Shown in pieces: positions 14,815 through 24,902 of a stretch of 34,061 nt of DNA. This stretch comes from Caldisericota bacterium. GTDB taxonomy: Bacteria; Caldisericota; Caldisericia; Cryosericales; Cryosericaceae. Position 1 is the first letter of the stretch; every line of letters begins with the position of its first letter. A program made the translations under genes and the position numbers. Location: contig JAPLGJ010000190.1 of assembly GCA_026390215.1 (NCBI GenBank), positions 1 through 34,061 of the forward strand, given 5' to 3'. The notes beneath the pieces were generated by a model. That model did not search any database. It had not been told where the DNA came from and was given only the letters and a program-made list of their open reading frames with translations.

Positions 14815-17274
14815 TCAGTTGTCCTCCATGCCTGGCTTTGAAGCAGGGTACCGGAGAGACAGCATACGGGCCAGATCGATGTGTTCCGGAGTGCCAAGTG
14901 CGGGGTCGCGTTCCAAGAGCTCCGAAGCAGCCTCTCGAATCTGCGGTAGAGCCGAGAGATCACGGTAGGTCAGCAGGGCTGTCGATCCGAACAGCGGAAC
15001 GTCATAGCCATGCTGGACGGTTCCCAGGATGTCGCCGGGTCCTCGCAGTTTGAGGTCTTCCTCTGCGATCTGGAATCCGTCGTCAGAATTGACCAGGACC
15101 TGGAGGCGTTCGGTACCGTCGGCAGTCGCGTTGCCCTGGATGAGCATACAATGCGAGACCGAGGACCCTCGGCCGACTCTCCCGCGGAGCTGATGGAGCG
15201 TAGCGAGCCCGAATCTCTCCGCATCCTCGATGACCATGACACTTGCATTCGGCACGTCGACACCCACCTCGACGACCGTCGTCGCAATAAGGGCATCCAG
15301 ACTCCCCAACCGGAAGGCGTCCATGGTAGCCTCCTTCTCACTGCTCTTCATGCGTCCGTGCAACGACGCAATGCGCAGGCCCTTCAGACTGCCTGTGGTC
15401 AGCTCCTTCATTGTCTCCTCGACGGACGCAGTGCCTGCGCCCTCGTCCAAAGCGGGGTCAATGGCGGGGACCACGACAAATGCCTGCCGGCCCCGAGCAA
15501 TCTCCCTGCGCGCCATGGCGTAGGCGCTATCGCGTTTAGCGGCCGTCAGGAGATGCGTCTGGATCGGGAACCTCCCCGGAGGCTTCTCCAGCAGTTCGGA
15601 GATGTCGAGATCGCCGTATATGGTGAGAGCCAGCGTTCTCGGGATCGGGGTCGCGCTCATGACGAGCGAGTGTGGCTGGTTGCCCTTCGTCCCCAGAGCT
15701 ACGCGCTGAGCAACTCCAAAGCGATGCTGCTCGTCGACCACGCTCAGGCCAAGACGCTCGAATGCCACACCCTCCTCGAGAATGGCATGTGTGCCGACGA
15801 GACAATCGACTTCACCGGTTGCGACAGCGCTCAGGATGCTCCTGCGCTGGGACTTGGGCATCCCTCCGGTCAGCGTGGCGACTCGAACCCCGACAGGAGC
15901 AAGCATCTCCTGGAGGACGCGTCCCGTTTGCCCTGCGAGAATCTCAGTGGGACTCAGGACGGCGCTCTGGTATCCAGCCACCTTGGCTGCATACGCCGCG
16001 TACCCGGCCACCGCCGTCTTGCCTGAGCCAACGTCCCCGTGGAGCAGGCGGTGCATCTGCTTCGGTCTGCGGACGTCTCCCTCAATGTCTCGCATGGCCG
16101 CTGTCTGAGACGCAGTGGGAACGAACGGCAGGACTCCGGCATAGCGTTCGACTGTCCCCGCGGGCAGGTCGAACGGGGTTCCCAGAACATCTTGTTCGAC
16201 GTGCCTGCGCATCAGCACTCTGAGTTCAAAGAGAAACAGACTATCGAATGCAAACCGCCCGCGTGCCCTTTCTGCCTCGTTTTCATCGGTGGGGAAGTGC
16301 AGGGAGCGGTAGCTCCAGGCAAGGTCAGGCAGCTGGAAACGCGAAGCCACGTCCCGTGGCAGATACTCGGCGGCCACAGAGGGTATCCGGCCTGCAGCAC
16401 GCCACATATGAGACCGCAATCCCTTCTGGGTGACGCCCGACGTAAGGTGATAGAGCGGTACGATCCGGTTCATGTGCAGTTGGGCAGCCGGTGTTCCCGA
16501 TTCCTCAAAAGCCGGCTGCATCAGCTGAGCCCCTTCGAACGAATTCTCCAGTCTTCCGTAGAAGTCGTAGTCGTGTCCGGCCTGCAGTCTGCTCCTCACG
16601 AACCGGTTGTTGAACCAGACGAGGTGGAACACGCGTCCACCGGGGTCCCTGGCTGTCGCCTTGACCAGCAGGACCTTTCGGCGGATCTCTGTAGCCGACT
16701 GCAGCCGCGCTTTGATGAGGACCATCTGTCCAAGCGACTCGCGCGACACCTCCGTAGGATAGCGAAGGTCGAGGTAGCCCTTGGGCGCATGCTGGAGCAG
16801 GTCGGCAATGCTGGCCACCCCGAGTTTCGCCATGACCTCTTGAACGCGAGGTCCCACCCCCCACAATGTGGATACCGGTTTCTCGAGCACCTCCAGCAAT
16901 GCGTTCATGCTGTCGGACACAGGCTTCGGCGAAGGCGGCGCACACGTCGCAGACGCGCTTCCCTGCAGTGGCGACCCTGCAGCCCAAGGCGTCGAGCTTT
17001 CCAATAGGGCAAGAAGCGCGCTGCACCGGTTTGTCCGCTCGCGCTTCGGCAGGAACTGATAGTCAACCAGCAGAGACCGCAGCTCGTTCGTTACACCCTG
17101 CTCCGCTACATGCTGTGCTGGCGTGCAAGAGTCTTTCACCGTCGCCAGGGCCAGCCGCGCAAACCCGCCTACGGCAGCGTCGTCCTGACAGCCGCGTTTG
17201 AGTTCCAGGCGTACTAGACCCCGCAGGAGCTCCTTCCACGTATCTGATTCCGCCGGACTGCCTCCGCCGCTCAC
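14815..17274 (-). CDS. recG: ATP-dependent DNA helicase RecG
   Basis: Remodels stalled forks and branched DNA. Of 819 residues, the conserved part begins near 132 (PVSTLWGVGPRVQEVMAKLG, the wedge domain). The helicase core shows HGDVGSGKTAVA (Walker A), DEQHRFGV (motif II), SATPIPRTLAL, ASLHGRM, and the motif VI region HQLRGRVGRG near 710. About 125 residues precede the wedge, as in the long RecG of Thermotoga. GTG at 17274 gives this length but has no evident ribosome binding site, so the start is the least certain part. It lies 33 nt after deoB and 1 nt before rsmD. Confidence 0.93.
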   Translation of the reverse strand: MSGGGSPAESDTWKELLRGLVRLELKRGCQDDAAVGGFARLALATVKDSCTPAQHVAEQGVTNELRSLLVDYQFLPKRERTNRCSALLALLESSTPWAAGSPLQGSASATCAPPSPKPVSDSMNALLEVLEKPVSTLWGVGPRVQEVMAKLGVASIADLLQHAPKGYLDLRYPTEVSRESLGQMVLIKARLQSATEIRRKVLLVKATARDPGGRVFHLVWFNNRFVRSRLQAGHDYDFYGRLENSFEGAQLMQPAFEESGTPAAQLHMNRIVPLYHLTSGVTQKGLRSHMWRAAGRIPSVAAEYLPRDVASRFQLPDLAWSYRSLHFPTDENEAERARGRFAFDSLFLFELRVLMRRHVEQDVLGTPFDLPAGTVERYAGVLPFVPTASQTAAMRDIEGDVRRPKQMHRLLHGDVGSGKTAVAGYAAYAAKVAGYQSAVLSPTEILAGQTGRVLQEMLAPVGVRVATLTGGMPKSQRRSILSAVATGEVDCLVGTHAILEEGVAFERLGLSVVDEQHRFGVAQRVALGTKGNQPHSLVMSATPIPRTLALTIYGDLDISELLEKPPGRFPIQTHLLTAAKRDSAYAMARREIARGRQAFVVVPAIDPALDEGAGTASVEETMKELTTGSLKGLRIASLHGRMKSSEKEATMDAFRLGSLDALIATTVVEVGVDVPNASVMVIEDAERFGLATLHQLRGRVGRGSSVSHCMLIQGNATADGTERLQVLVNSDDGFQIAEEDLKLRGPGDILGTVQHGYDVPLFGSTALLTYRDLSALPQIREAASELLERDPALGTPEHIDLARMLSLRYPASKPGMEDN

Positions 17275-17307
17275 AGGGCCGCTAATCCTCGGGATTCCTG
17301 CACCAGC

Positions 17308-18471
17308 CTAGGAAATATCCGCAAGAAAACTGGCACCGCCGACAGGCGGGACTCCGAGGTACTCCGCCACGGTGGCTCCAAGGTCGGCAAAGGATTCGCG
17401 GACTCCCAGGTACGTTCCCCCACGGCGCGAGGGCGAGTACGCGAGAACGGGCACGTATTCACGTGTATGGTCCGTATGCGCTGTAAACGTCGGATCGCAG
17501 CCATGGTCGGCAGAGATGAACAGGATATCGTCGTGCTTCATCGACCTCAGCAACTCGGGGACCGCTTCATCGAAGCGTTCCAGGGCGGTGGCATAGCCAG
17601 CCGCGTTGCGGCGGTGGCCGAAGAGCATGTCAAAGTCGACGAGGTTGGTGAACAGCAGCCCTTCCCAGTTGTTGGCCTTGACCAGCTCGATCGTCTTCTG
17701 GATCCCTTCTTCGTTGTTCTCGGTGTGGAAATGCTGGGTGAACCCCTCACCCGCAAACAAGTCGTAGGTCTTGCCGACGCCGATGACGTCCATGCCGGCC
17801 TTGCTCACCTGAGTCAGGGTGGTGGGGCCCAGAGGCTGAGCGGTATAGTCGTGCCGGGCGGCCGTTCGCACAAAATTCCCGGGCGTTCCGGTGAACGGAC
17901 GCGCGATAACCCGACCGACCAGGTGTTCACCCTGAAGAATCTCGCGTCGGCTGATCTCGCACATCTCATACAGCTTGTCCAGGGGGATGACCTCGTCGTG
18001 GGCTGCAATCTGGAACACGGAGTCGGCGGACGTATAGACGATCGGATAGCCGGTACGCATATGCTCCTCGCCCAGTTCTGCGATGATTGTCGTCCCGGAC
18101 TCAGGGCGGTTGCCCAGAGCCTTTGTACTGAAGCGCTTTTCGAAGACTTCAATGACCTCAGGCGGAAACCCGTTGGGATACGTGGGGAACGGCTTTGTCA
18201 GTGTCAGTCCCATCATCTCCCAATGACCGCTCACAGAATCCTTCCCCCTGGCTTTCTCCTCCATGATCCCGAAGGAACCCACCGGGCTGTCGAAGCGCAG
18301 GTCGAGCAGATACTTCAGGCCAAGTTCCTCGAGATGAGGGAGACGAAAGCCCGGCACGCTCTTGTAGATGTGACGAAGGGTATCCGAACCACCATCCCCG
18401 TAGATGAACGCATCCTTGGCTTCGCCGATGCCGACGCTGTCCAGAACAATGACGATCGCTCTCTTCTTCAT
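17308..18471 (-). CDS. deoB: Phosphopentomutase
   Basis: Converts (deoxy)ribose-1-phosphate to the 5-phosphate, the step after nucleoside phosphorolysis. The 387-residue alkaline-phosphatase-superfamily protein has the metal and nucleophile motifs VLDSVGIGEAKDA (10-22), GKDSVSGHWEMMG (catalytic Thr/Ser region near 76-88), and SADHGCDPT with HTDHTREYVP near the C terminus. ATG 18471 overlaps the preceding stop (ATGA). The substrates would come from the purine and pyrimidine phosphorylases at 597-2770, so the pathway is split between two operons on opposite strands. No deoxyribose-phosphate aldolase (deoC) is in the window. Confidence 0.96.
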   Translation of the reverse strand: MKKRAIVIVLDSVGIGEAKDAFIYGDGGSDTLRHIYKSVPGFRLPHLEELGLKYLLDLRFDSPVGSFGIMEEKARGKDSVSGHWEMMGLTLTKPFPTYPNGFPPEVIEVFEKRFSTKALGNRPESGTTIIAELGEEHMRTGYPIVYTSADSVFQIAAHDEVIPLDKLYEMCEISRREILQGEHLVGRVIARPFTGTPGNFVRTAARHDYTAQPLGPTTLTQVSKAGMDVIGVGKTYDLFAGEGFTQHFHTENNEEGIQKTIELVKANNWEGLLFTNLVDFDMLFGHRRNAAGYATALERFDEAVPELLRSMKHDDILFISADHGCDPTFTAHTDHTREYVPVLAYSPSRRGGTYLGVRESFADLGATVAEYLGVPPVGGASFLADIS

Positions 18472-19733
18472 GGCTTGTTCGTCTCCTCCTGTGCGCTGGC
18501 GCCCTTCTCCGCCTGTCGACGCTGTCTGCGACGACGAGCTGGCCTCAGCACGAATTCGCCGATGGCTGTGATGCCGCCGGCGCCCATCTTGACATAGTGA
18601 TCGAAAAAGCGCCAGATCAGGATGAAGGCCCCCAGGATGCCGTTCGGAACGAACGCCGCAAACAGGGCCACGGCCCCGAGCTCGGCTCCGACAGAAGCGC
18701 CTGGGGTGGGAAAATAGGATACGGCAAGGTAATAGATGAGGGTTGCCACAATAATCTGGGTTATCGACGATGCGACGCCAAGACCATACAGCAGGAGGAT
18801 CGGCGTCAGCACGATGAGACCCCAGGAGACGAAGCTGTAGGCCAAGCCTGCGGCAAGCATTGCTCGATTGGCCTTGGCGGCCGTCTCGCGCGCGCGCAGG
18901 GCTTCCTTGACGAATTTCTCCACACGGCGCGCCGGCCGCTGCCAGAATCTTCCTGGCCCATTGAGCGTCTGTGTCGGACTCTCTACCAGCCTCTCGATGC
19001 GGTCATTGATCCACTCCAGCCGAATCAGGCAAAACACGAGCAGGGCGAAGTTGGCCACGTAGGCAGCTGTACCGATATACAGAACGAGACGGAAACGATT
19101 GCCGACATCCAGGCTCTGGCCAGAGAAGAACAGCCAGACTGGCACCAGAACGAGAATGGCCATCTGGGAAACACCCGCGAGAATCGCCTTGATGGCGAAC
19201 ACCATCGTCGAATCTGCCACGTTGATCGAGTCGTCCTTGAACAGCATGAAGATCTGGGCCGGCTCACCTCCGCCCGCCGCGAACGGCATCAACCTGGCGA
19301 AGAACTCCCCCACGAGGATGTTGCGCATGGCAGTGCGGAACGTGATTCGCAGGCCGACCGAGCGGACGATTGCCTGTAATCGAAGTGCCTGGAAGACGAT
19401 TTCGAAGAAGATGAGGACCAGGGCCGCCAGGATATAGCGGGGATTGAGAGACCTCACCACCTTCACGATATTCATCTGATGCGAAATGAGTGAGACAGCG
19501 AAGAAACCGAGTGCTCCGAATGCAAGTGCTCCCAGAAGCTTCCAGACGATGCTCCAGACGTTGGTAATCTCAGGACGATCGGGCGCCGGCGGCAGAGGTT
19601 GAGAAAGTCCAGCAGCACTATCGGGCTGACTGACGGCGCGATCCTCCGGGCTCAACCGGACAGGCTCGCGTTGGTCACCGTGCGTCCCCACCGTCGGGAG
19701 ACGGTCGTCTAAGCGTTCTTCGCCAGTTGCCAT
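18468..19733 (-). CDS. Lysylphosphatidylglycerol-synthase-type transmembrane protein (UPF0104/YbhN-like flippase)
   Basis: A 421-residue integral membrane protein with about seven or eight hydrophobic helices between residues 60 and 395, after a hydrophilic, proline-rich N terminus. Family markers are ARLMPFAAGGGEPAQ (about 150) and YFPTPGASVGAELGAVALF (about 345). This is the membrane domain that in MprF flips lysyl-phosphatidylglycerol and in stand-alone relatives is thought to move lipids or lipid-linked sugars; no synthase domain is attached. The C terminus is very basic (RPARRRRQRRQ). The start overlaps mazG by 25 nt, with GAGGAG about 11 nt upstream. Lipid substrate unknown. Confidence 0.83.
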   Translation of the reverse strand: MATGEERLDDRLPTVGTHGDQREPVRLSPEDRAVSQPDSAAGLSQPLPPAPDRPEITNVWSIVWKLLGALAFGALGFFAVSLISHQMNIVKVVRSLNPRYILAALVLIFFEIVFQALRLQAIVRSVGLRITFRTAMRNILVGEFFARLMPFAAGGGEPAQIFMLFKDDSINVADSTMVFAIKAILAGVSQMAILVLVPVWLFFSGQSLDVGNRFRLVLYIGTAAYVANFALLVFCLIRLEWINDRIERLVESPTQTLNGPGRFWQRPARRVEKFVKEALRARETAAKANRAMLAAGLAYSFVSWGLIVLTPILLLYGLGVASSITQIIVATLIYYLAVSYFPTPGASVGAELGAVALFAAFVPNGILGAFILIWRFFDHYVKMGAGGITAIGEFVLRPARRRRQRRQAEKGASAQEETNKP

Positions 19734-20854
19734 AGGCGGTCCAACTCCTCGGGAGATGCTGTCGCTATGTCGACTTCCTGCTGTGTTGCATACGCACGGA
19801 CGCGATCGTATCGGTTGCGAAATTTGTCGAATGAGTGGTGCAGAGCCTTGACAGGGTTGACACCCGACAGCCGGGCGACGTTGAGTGCAGAGAAGAGGAC
19901 GTCCCCCAGTTCCATAGCCACTGCGTGCTCGTCCCTGGACGCTGCGTTCAGTTCCTGCCCCAACTCGCGGGACTCCTCGAGCAGCTTGCCATAGGCCTGC
20001 TCCGCCGACTCAAAATCGAACCCCTCGCAACGGGCGGTCTCCTGGGACAGCAGCGCGTTTTCGATGGACGACAGGAGTTTTGCGCTGTCGACAAAGTGCC
20101 TCTTCCGACCCTCCTGGGCCTTGAGCTTCTGCCAGTTCTCCAGCACCTGGTCGCTCGATGCCGCCGAAACACTGCCGAACACGTGCGGATGCCTGAATGT
20201 CAGCTTCTCGTCGACGGTCCGAACCACGTCACAGATGTCGAAGCCATCTTCCTCACGGGCGATCTCCGACTGGATGAACACTTGCAGCAGCAGGTCCCCG
20301 AGCTCCTCTTCCAAGTTATCGGCGCTGCCCCTCTGTATGGCGAGAGCGACCTCGTAGGATTCTTCCAGAAGCGTATCCAGAAGCGACACATGCGTTTGCT
20401 GGCGGTCCCATGGGCACTTCTGGCGCAACTCCGCAATGAGCAGCCTGAATTCCTCAAGAGCCGTATATTCGGTGCCGACGAGCGGCCAGAGAACGTCGGC
20501 CAGGCGTGCCGCCTCCCGGCTCAGGTCGTCAGTCTCGATCGCCGGAGCGTGCGACAGCCCGGGCAGCCGGCCGAGAAGCCCCACAACGACAGATGCCATA
20601 TCGACAGGACACAGGCAGACGATTGTGCCATAGTGCCGACCCGCAAAATGTATCCATGTCAGGAAACCGATAGCCTCTACCGGTTCCAGCAGTGTTCGGG
20701 CTGAGGTTGGCAGAAACCGGATGCTGGAGGCAGACGCGTAGACCGAAGCATCCGTTCCAGCCGGCACTGCCCAGGCAACGTGCTGTCCCCTATCAAACGC
20801 TGACTGCAGGTTTGGGTCCGGCTTACTGATGACGCGTATCTCATATTCTTCCAT
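19709..20854 (-). CDS. mazG: MazG family nucleotide pyrophosphohydrolase with an unassigned N-terminal region
   Basis: Hydrolyses (d)NTPs to (d)NMP and pyrophosphate, a housecleaning activity. Residues about 135-250 are a MazG domain: CPWDRQQTHVSL (147-158), LLEESYEVALAI and EELGDLLLQV supply the metal-binding acidic residues, and FRHPHVFG ends it. A second, weaker MazG-like unit lies at about 265-365 (LLEESRELGQEL, MELGDVLFSALN). The first 125 or so residues lack the VGLGPG motif of the tetrapyrrole-methylase domain found in YabN-type fusions and match nothing I recognise. ATG at 20854 lies 4 nt after the mfd stop. The MazG call is secure; the N-terminal role is unknown. Confidence 0.92.
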   Translation of the reverse strand: MEEYEIRVISKPDPNLQSAFDRGQHVAWAVPAGTDASVYASASSIRFLPTSARTLLEPVEAIGFLTWIHFAGRHYGTIVCLCPVDMASVVVGLLGRLPGLSHAPAIETDDLSREAARLADVLWPLVGTEYTALEEFRLLIAELRQKCPWDRQQTHVSLLDTLLEESYEVALAIQRGSADNLEEELGDLLLQVFIQSEIAREEDGFDICDVVRTVDEKLTFRHPHVFGSVSAASSDQVLENWQKLKAQEGRKRHFVDSAKLLSSIENALLSQETARCEGFDFESAEQAYGKLLEESRELGQELNAASRDEHAVAMELGDVLFSALNVARLSGVNPVKALHHSFDKFRNRYDRVRAYATQQEVDIATASPEELDRLWQLAKNA

Positions 20855-20858
20855 TGCT

Positions 20859-23800
20859 TCAGTGTACTGTCTCCGGTCCCGAAAGCAACCCTGAAAGCAG
20901 TGAGAGCGGCTTCTGGCCGTCCCTCACGGGAAGGACTACCGAGTCCCGCACGGTTCGGGCATGGGTGACCTGGTCGACGTGCGCGCGAAGGAACCGCGTG
21001 GCTGCTTCCTGGCTGGCAAATTCCAGAACAAGCGCCTGGCCCGACTCCTTGACGGACGACACGCCAAGGGGAATCAGCGCCAGTTCGAGGCGCTTCAGCG
21101 CAAAGATCCCCAGAACATCAGGAGGAAGAGCTCCATAGCGGTCGACGGTCCGCTCTTCGACTGCTGTCAGTTCCTGCATGCCAGCCCGTTCGACAGTGTT
21201 GTAGAGCGCCAGCCGTTCTCCTGCGTCGGCCACATACGACTCAGGGATGAAGGCGGACATCCCAAGAATGATCACGGGCTTCGCCACAGGCTCCGCATAC
21301 TGGCCCCGTACTCTCATGATCTCGTCTTCGACCATGGAGAGGAACATGTGGTACCCAACGTCTGAGAACCGGCCGCTCTGCTTCACGCCCAGGACGTCAC
21401 CGGCGCCACGCAGCTCCAGGTCCTTGAGGGCGACCTGCAGGCCGGCACCGAAGTCAACGGCCGAGGCAATAGCCTCAAGACGCTTGAAAGCCGCTGATTC
21501 ACGCAGGACGCCGTGGGAATGGAAGATATAGGCATAGGCATGACGCTCCGCACGGCCCACCCTGCCACGCAGCTGATAGAGCTGGGCCAGTCCGAAGCGC
21601 TCTCCCTCGTCGATGATGATCGTATTCACGTTGGGGAGGTCGAGTCCCGCTTCGATGATGGTGGTCGACAGGAGGATGTCATACTTGCCTTCGTAGAAGT
21701 CCAGCATGATCTGTTCCAGGACCTCGCTCCTCAATTGCCCATGCGCTACCGCGATACGTGCCTCCGGAAACAGGCGGGACAGTAGCGCAAACCGCCCCTC
21801 GATGTCCAGGATGCGGTTGTGGACAAAGTATACCTGCCCGTGACGTGCCAATTCAGCGCGGACAGCCCGTGTCAGCTGCTCCTCGTCGAAGGGCATCAGG
21901 AACGTCCTGATGGGATACCTGCCCACCGGGGGCGTGTTGATGAGGGAAATGTCCCGGATACCGACAATCGACGATTCCAGCGTGCGTGGGATGGGTGTAG
22001 CGCTGAGAGTCAGCACGTCGACTTCAGCTTTCATCTTCTTGATCTTCTCCTTGTCCAGAACGCCGAAGAGCTGTTCCTCGTCCACGATCATGAGGCCGAT
22101 GTCCTTGAAGTCCCCCGCCATGTTCAGGACCTTGTGCGTTCCGACAGCGATGTCGACACGGCCTTCGTGCAGGAGCTTGCGGTCGGCCGCCAGTTCCCTG
22201 GAGCCTACCATCCTCGAGAACAGCGCAACCTTGTACCCAATTGGCTCGAAGCGTTCCTCCAGGTTGCGGAAGTGCTGCATCGCCAGGATGGTCGTCGGAG
22301 CGACGACGGCGACCTGTTTGCCATTCGCGACCGCACGTGCCGCCGCCCGTACGGCGACCTCCGTCTTCCCGAAACCGACATCCCCGCACACCAGACGATC
22401 CATCGGCTTGCCGGCCTCCATGTCGCTGAGGACGTCGGCGATGGCCTTGGACTGGTCTGGCGTCAACTCGTAGGCGAAGGCGTCGACGACCGGTACCTCC
22501 AGCTCTGGATTCGGCTTGAACATATAGCCCTCGCGCGCGTGGCGTTTGGCCGCTGTCTCGAGCAGTTCGTGGGCGATGCGCCGGGCATCTTCTGCAGCCT
22601 CCTTGCGCGCCCTCTTCCACTTTCTCGATCCCGGTTCGTCGAGGGTAATCTCCGTCCGGTCCCCGACATACTTCTCCAGATACCCCAGACGTTCCACAGG
22701 CACGTGGAGCAATGAATGGTCCTTATACTCCAGGGAGATATAGTCCCGGGTGACGCCGTCGACCGTCATGGCGGTCATGCTCCTGAACACGCCGATACCA
22801 TAGTCCCGGTGGACGACGTAGTCGCCCTCGTGCAGGTCCTCGAGACGCGAGATGGCCTGCGAGAAACGGGTCGTCTTCCTGGGACTCATCGTGGCCCTCG
22901 GGAACAATTCCCTGTCTGTCAAAACCATGAATCGCTCTGCGGCAAACCCCACCGACAGGGAGCCCTTGATGACGGCAATCCTTGCCATGATACCAGGGTC
23001 CTCGACCGTATCCATCACCAGATGCCGAGCCTTGTCGGGATTCCATGAAACGACGTCGATGGCGGTCTCTCCTGGGGCGTGAAGCCCCAGGTACTCGCTG
23101 AAGGAACCCGACAGCGTCAGTGGCGGCAGCTCGCGGGAGACAGGCATCAGGGCGTCCTGGGTCGACGTAGAGGTGAGGAAAATCGACCGTCCAAAACCAC
23201 CCAGGGCCCGTCTGGCCGTCTGCTCCACCTGGTCGAGCGCGCTGGACGATGGCACGAAGCCAGTCTGAATGGTCCGGTCATAGAGTTCCCGGGCAGAGTC
23301 GAAGATCTGTTTCAGTTCGGCTTCAGGATCGACGTCTGCAAAGAGTGCTACGGCACGAGGTCCGAGCAGGCGGGCAAGGCCTCCGCATATGCGCTCCGGA
23401 TCTGCATACTGATAAAGAAAGTAGTTGACCCCTCTGCTGTTCGTCGTCGATATGAAGGATTCGAGGTCCTCGAAAAACGTTGCATCCTGTTCCTCACTTC
23501 CTTCACTGGTCTCGCGCTCCTTCTTCCAACGTTCCGCAGCCAGGGCGGCGAAGCTCTGACGGGCCTCCCGGTCCAGCAGGACGGGGTACGGCGGCTGGAG
23601 TCCGACAGATGATACCGGCTCGACTGACTGCTGTGTCATGGGGTTGAAGAGCTTGATACGGCTAATGACATTGCCTTCGAGCACAATGCGCGCCGGGTAG
23701 TCTCCAACCTGCGAGTACAGGTCGAACACGTTGCCGCGCATGCTGAACTGGCCCATCTCGGTGACCGACGAAACCCCTTCATACCCCATCTGCAGGAGGT

Positions 23801-24296
23801 GGCGCGCCAGCGAGTGCGGGATGATGCGGTCCCCGACGGTCAGGGTGGAAACCAGCTCTGTGAAATCGCCAGAGGGTATGGACGGGTCGATGAGCCCCTG
23901 GGCCGTCGTGAACACGACGGTCTCCGCATGGGCATAGATCTGATCGAGGGCTCGGGCCCGGGCGAACGACAGTGGACGTGAGTATTGCGTGTACTCCATG
24001 ATCTCGACCCCCAGCTCGGGAAGGACCACGAAGGGGCGCATGCTGGAGGTGGCACCCGACATCCCACGGACCATCGAGGACAGTTCCTCCGCACGGTCGA
24101 CGCTTGGACAGATGACCACGAGGGGTCGGGGGCAGACGGTGACCAGTGCCGCCAGCAGCAGTTGCCGATAGCCGCTCGATGGACTGGACACGGTGATGGA
24201 GCCGGGTTGTTCCAGCAGATGTGAGAATCTGGCGAACAGTTCCGGAGTGCTGGCCCGTGCCTGCTGCAGCAGCAGGTCGAAGGAACCAGACTGCAT
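20859..24296 (-). CDS. mfd: Transcription-repair coupling factor Mfd
   Basis: Removes RNA polymerase stalled at DNA damage and recruits UvrA. The 1145-residue protein has the whole family architecture: a UvrB-like N terminus, the CarD-like polymerase-interaction domain (EGDYVVHRDYGIGVF near 490), a RecG-like translocase with CGDVGFGKTEVA (Walker A, near 637), the DEEQ box and SATPIPRTL, FGLAQLYQLRGRVGRAE (motif VI), and the C-terminal TRCF domain. The DEEQ box reads DEEQLFGV where most homologues have an arginine (DEEQRFGV). ATG 24296 shares one base with the pth stop (TGATG). The neighbouring pth is a common partner in bacterial genomes. Confidence 0.97.
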   Translation of the reverse strand: MQSGSFDLLLQQARASTPELFARFSHLLEQPGSITVSSPSSGYRQLLLAALVTVCPRPLVVICPSVDRAEELSSMVRGMSGATSSMRPFVVLPELGVEIMEYTQYSRPLSFARARALDQIYAHAETVVFTTAQGLIDPSIPSGDFTELVSTLTVGDRIIPHSLARHLLQMGYEGVSSVTEMGQFSMRGNVFDLYSQVGDYPARIVLEGNVISRIKLFNPMTQQSVEPVSSVGLQPPYPVLLDREARQSFAALAAERWKKERETSEGSEEQDATFFEDLESFISTTNSRGVNYFLYQYADPERICGGLARLLGPRAVALFADVDPEAELKQIFDSARELYDRTIQTGFVPSSSALDQVEQTARRALGGFGRSIFLTSTSTQDALMPVSRELPPLTLSGSFSEYLGLHAPGETAIDVVSWNPDKARHLVMDTVEDPGIMARIAVIKGSLSVGFAAERFMVLTDRELFPRATMSPRKTTRFSQAISRLEDLHEGDYVVHRDYGIGVFRSMTAMTVDGVTRDYISLEYKDHSLLHVPVERLGYLEKYVGDRTEITLDEPGSRKWKRARKEAAEDARRIAHELLETAAKRHAREGYMFKPNPELEVPVVDAFAYELTPDQSKAIADVLSDMEAGKPMDRLVCGDVGFGKTEVAVRAAARAVANGKQVAVVAPTTILAMQHFRNLEERFEPIGYKVALFSRMVGSRELAADRKLLHEGRVDIAVGTHKVLNMAGDFKDIGLMIVDEEQLFGVLDKEKIKKMKAEVDVLTLSATPIPRTLESSIVGIRDISLINTPPVGRYPIRTFLMPFDEEQLTRAVRAELARHGQVYFVHNRILDIEGRFALLSRLFPEARIAVAHGQLRSEVLEQIMLDFYEGKYDILLSTTIIEAGLDLPNVNTIIIDEGERFGLAQLYQLRGRVGRAERHAYAYIFHSHGVLRESAAFKRLEAIASAVDFGAGLQVALKDLELRGAGDVLGVKQSGRFSDVGYHMFLSMVEDEIMRVRGQYAEPVAKPVIILGMSAFIPESYVADAGERLALYNTVERAGMQELTAVEERTVDRYGALPPDVLGIFALKRLELALIPLGVSSVKESGQALVLEFASQEAATRFLRAHVDQVTHARTVRDSVVLPVRDGQKPLSLLSGLLSGPETVH

Positions 24297-24895
24297 CAGT
24301 CCTTGGCCACCTTGTGGTTGAACACGGCCTGCGCGGCCATCAGTCCGTCACAGACGATGGTCCGGACGACAGTCGGCGACTGGGCAATGACGTCGATGAT
24401 AGACGGCCACTCGGACCTCGAGAACCGCGACAGCACGAAATCGATGACACCGCCCTTGCTGCGTGGCTTTTCGATGCCGACGCGGACCCGGATAAATCCC
24501 TTGCCACCGCAGTTGTCGGCAATCGACCGGACCCCGTTGTGACCTGCGGCTGTGGCGTTGAAGCTCACTCTGACGGTGCCGACCGGCAAGTCCATCTCGT
24601 CATGGATCACGATGAGATTCTCGAGAAGGATGTTGCGTTCCTTCATCATTGGAGCGATTGCGACGCCTGAACTGTTCATGAAGGTCTGAGGCTTCACCAG
24701 CACTACTCTGACAGGTTCCGATCCGTCGCAGAGAACCAGGTCGACGGCAGCCCAGTGCGCCAGTCGATTGTGGTTGAACCTGCGCACCTTGAACGAATGT
24801 GCGATAGCGTCGAGGGCCATGAAGCCTACGTTATGCCGTGTCTCGTCGTATTCAGGCCCCGGGTTGCCCAGCCCTGCGATCATGATCGTTTTCAC
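24296..24895 (-). CDS. pth: Peptidyl-tRNA hydrolase
   Basis: Releases tRNA from peptidyl-tRNA that drops off ribosomes. The 199-residue protein shows IAGLGNPGPEYDETRHNVGF (substrate Asn and catalytic His), TFMNSSGVAI, the HDEMDLPVGTVRV loop and GHNGVRSI. The start is placed at GTG 24895 (VKTIMIAGLGNPG); an ATG four codons later is possible and would have AGGTG about 11 nt upstream. No family-like sequence exists further upstream. First gene of the 11-gene reverse operon; a promoter at 24930-24903 would start RNA almost at the GTG. Confidence 0.95.
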   Translation of the reverse strand: MKTIMIAGLGNPGPEYDETRHNVGFMALDAIAHSFKVRRFNHNRLAHWAAVDLVLCDGSEPVRVVLVKPQTFMNSSGVAIAPMMKERNILLENLIVIHDEMDLPVGTVRVSFNATAAGHNGVRSIADNCGGKGFIRVRVGIEKPRSKGGVIDFVLSRFSRSEWPSIIDVIAQSPTVVRTIVCDGLMAAQAVFNHKVAKD

Positions 24896-24902
24896 ACCTG
24901 CT

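Noticed and set aside
14814..14963. Fifty-codon N-terminal extension of rsmD
   Set aside because: It lies wholly within recG, does not resemble RsmD, and TTG 14813 has a well-placed GGAGG.
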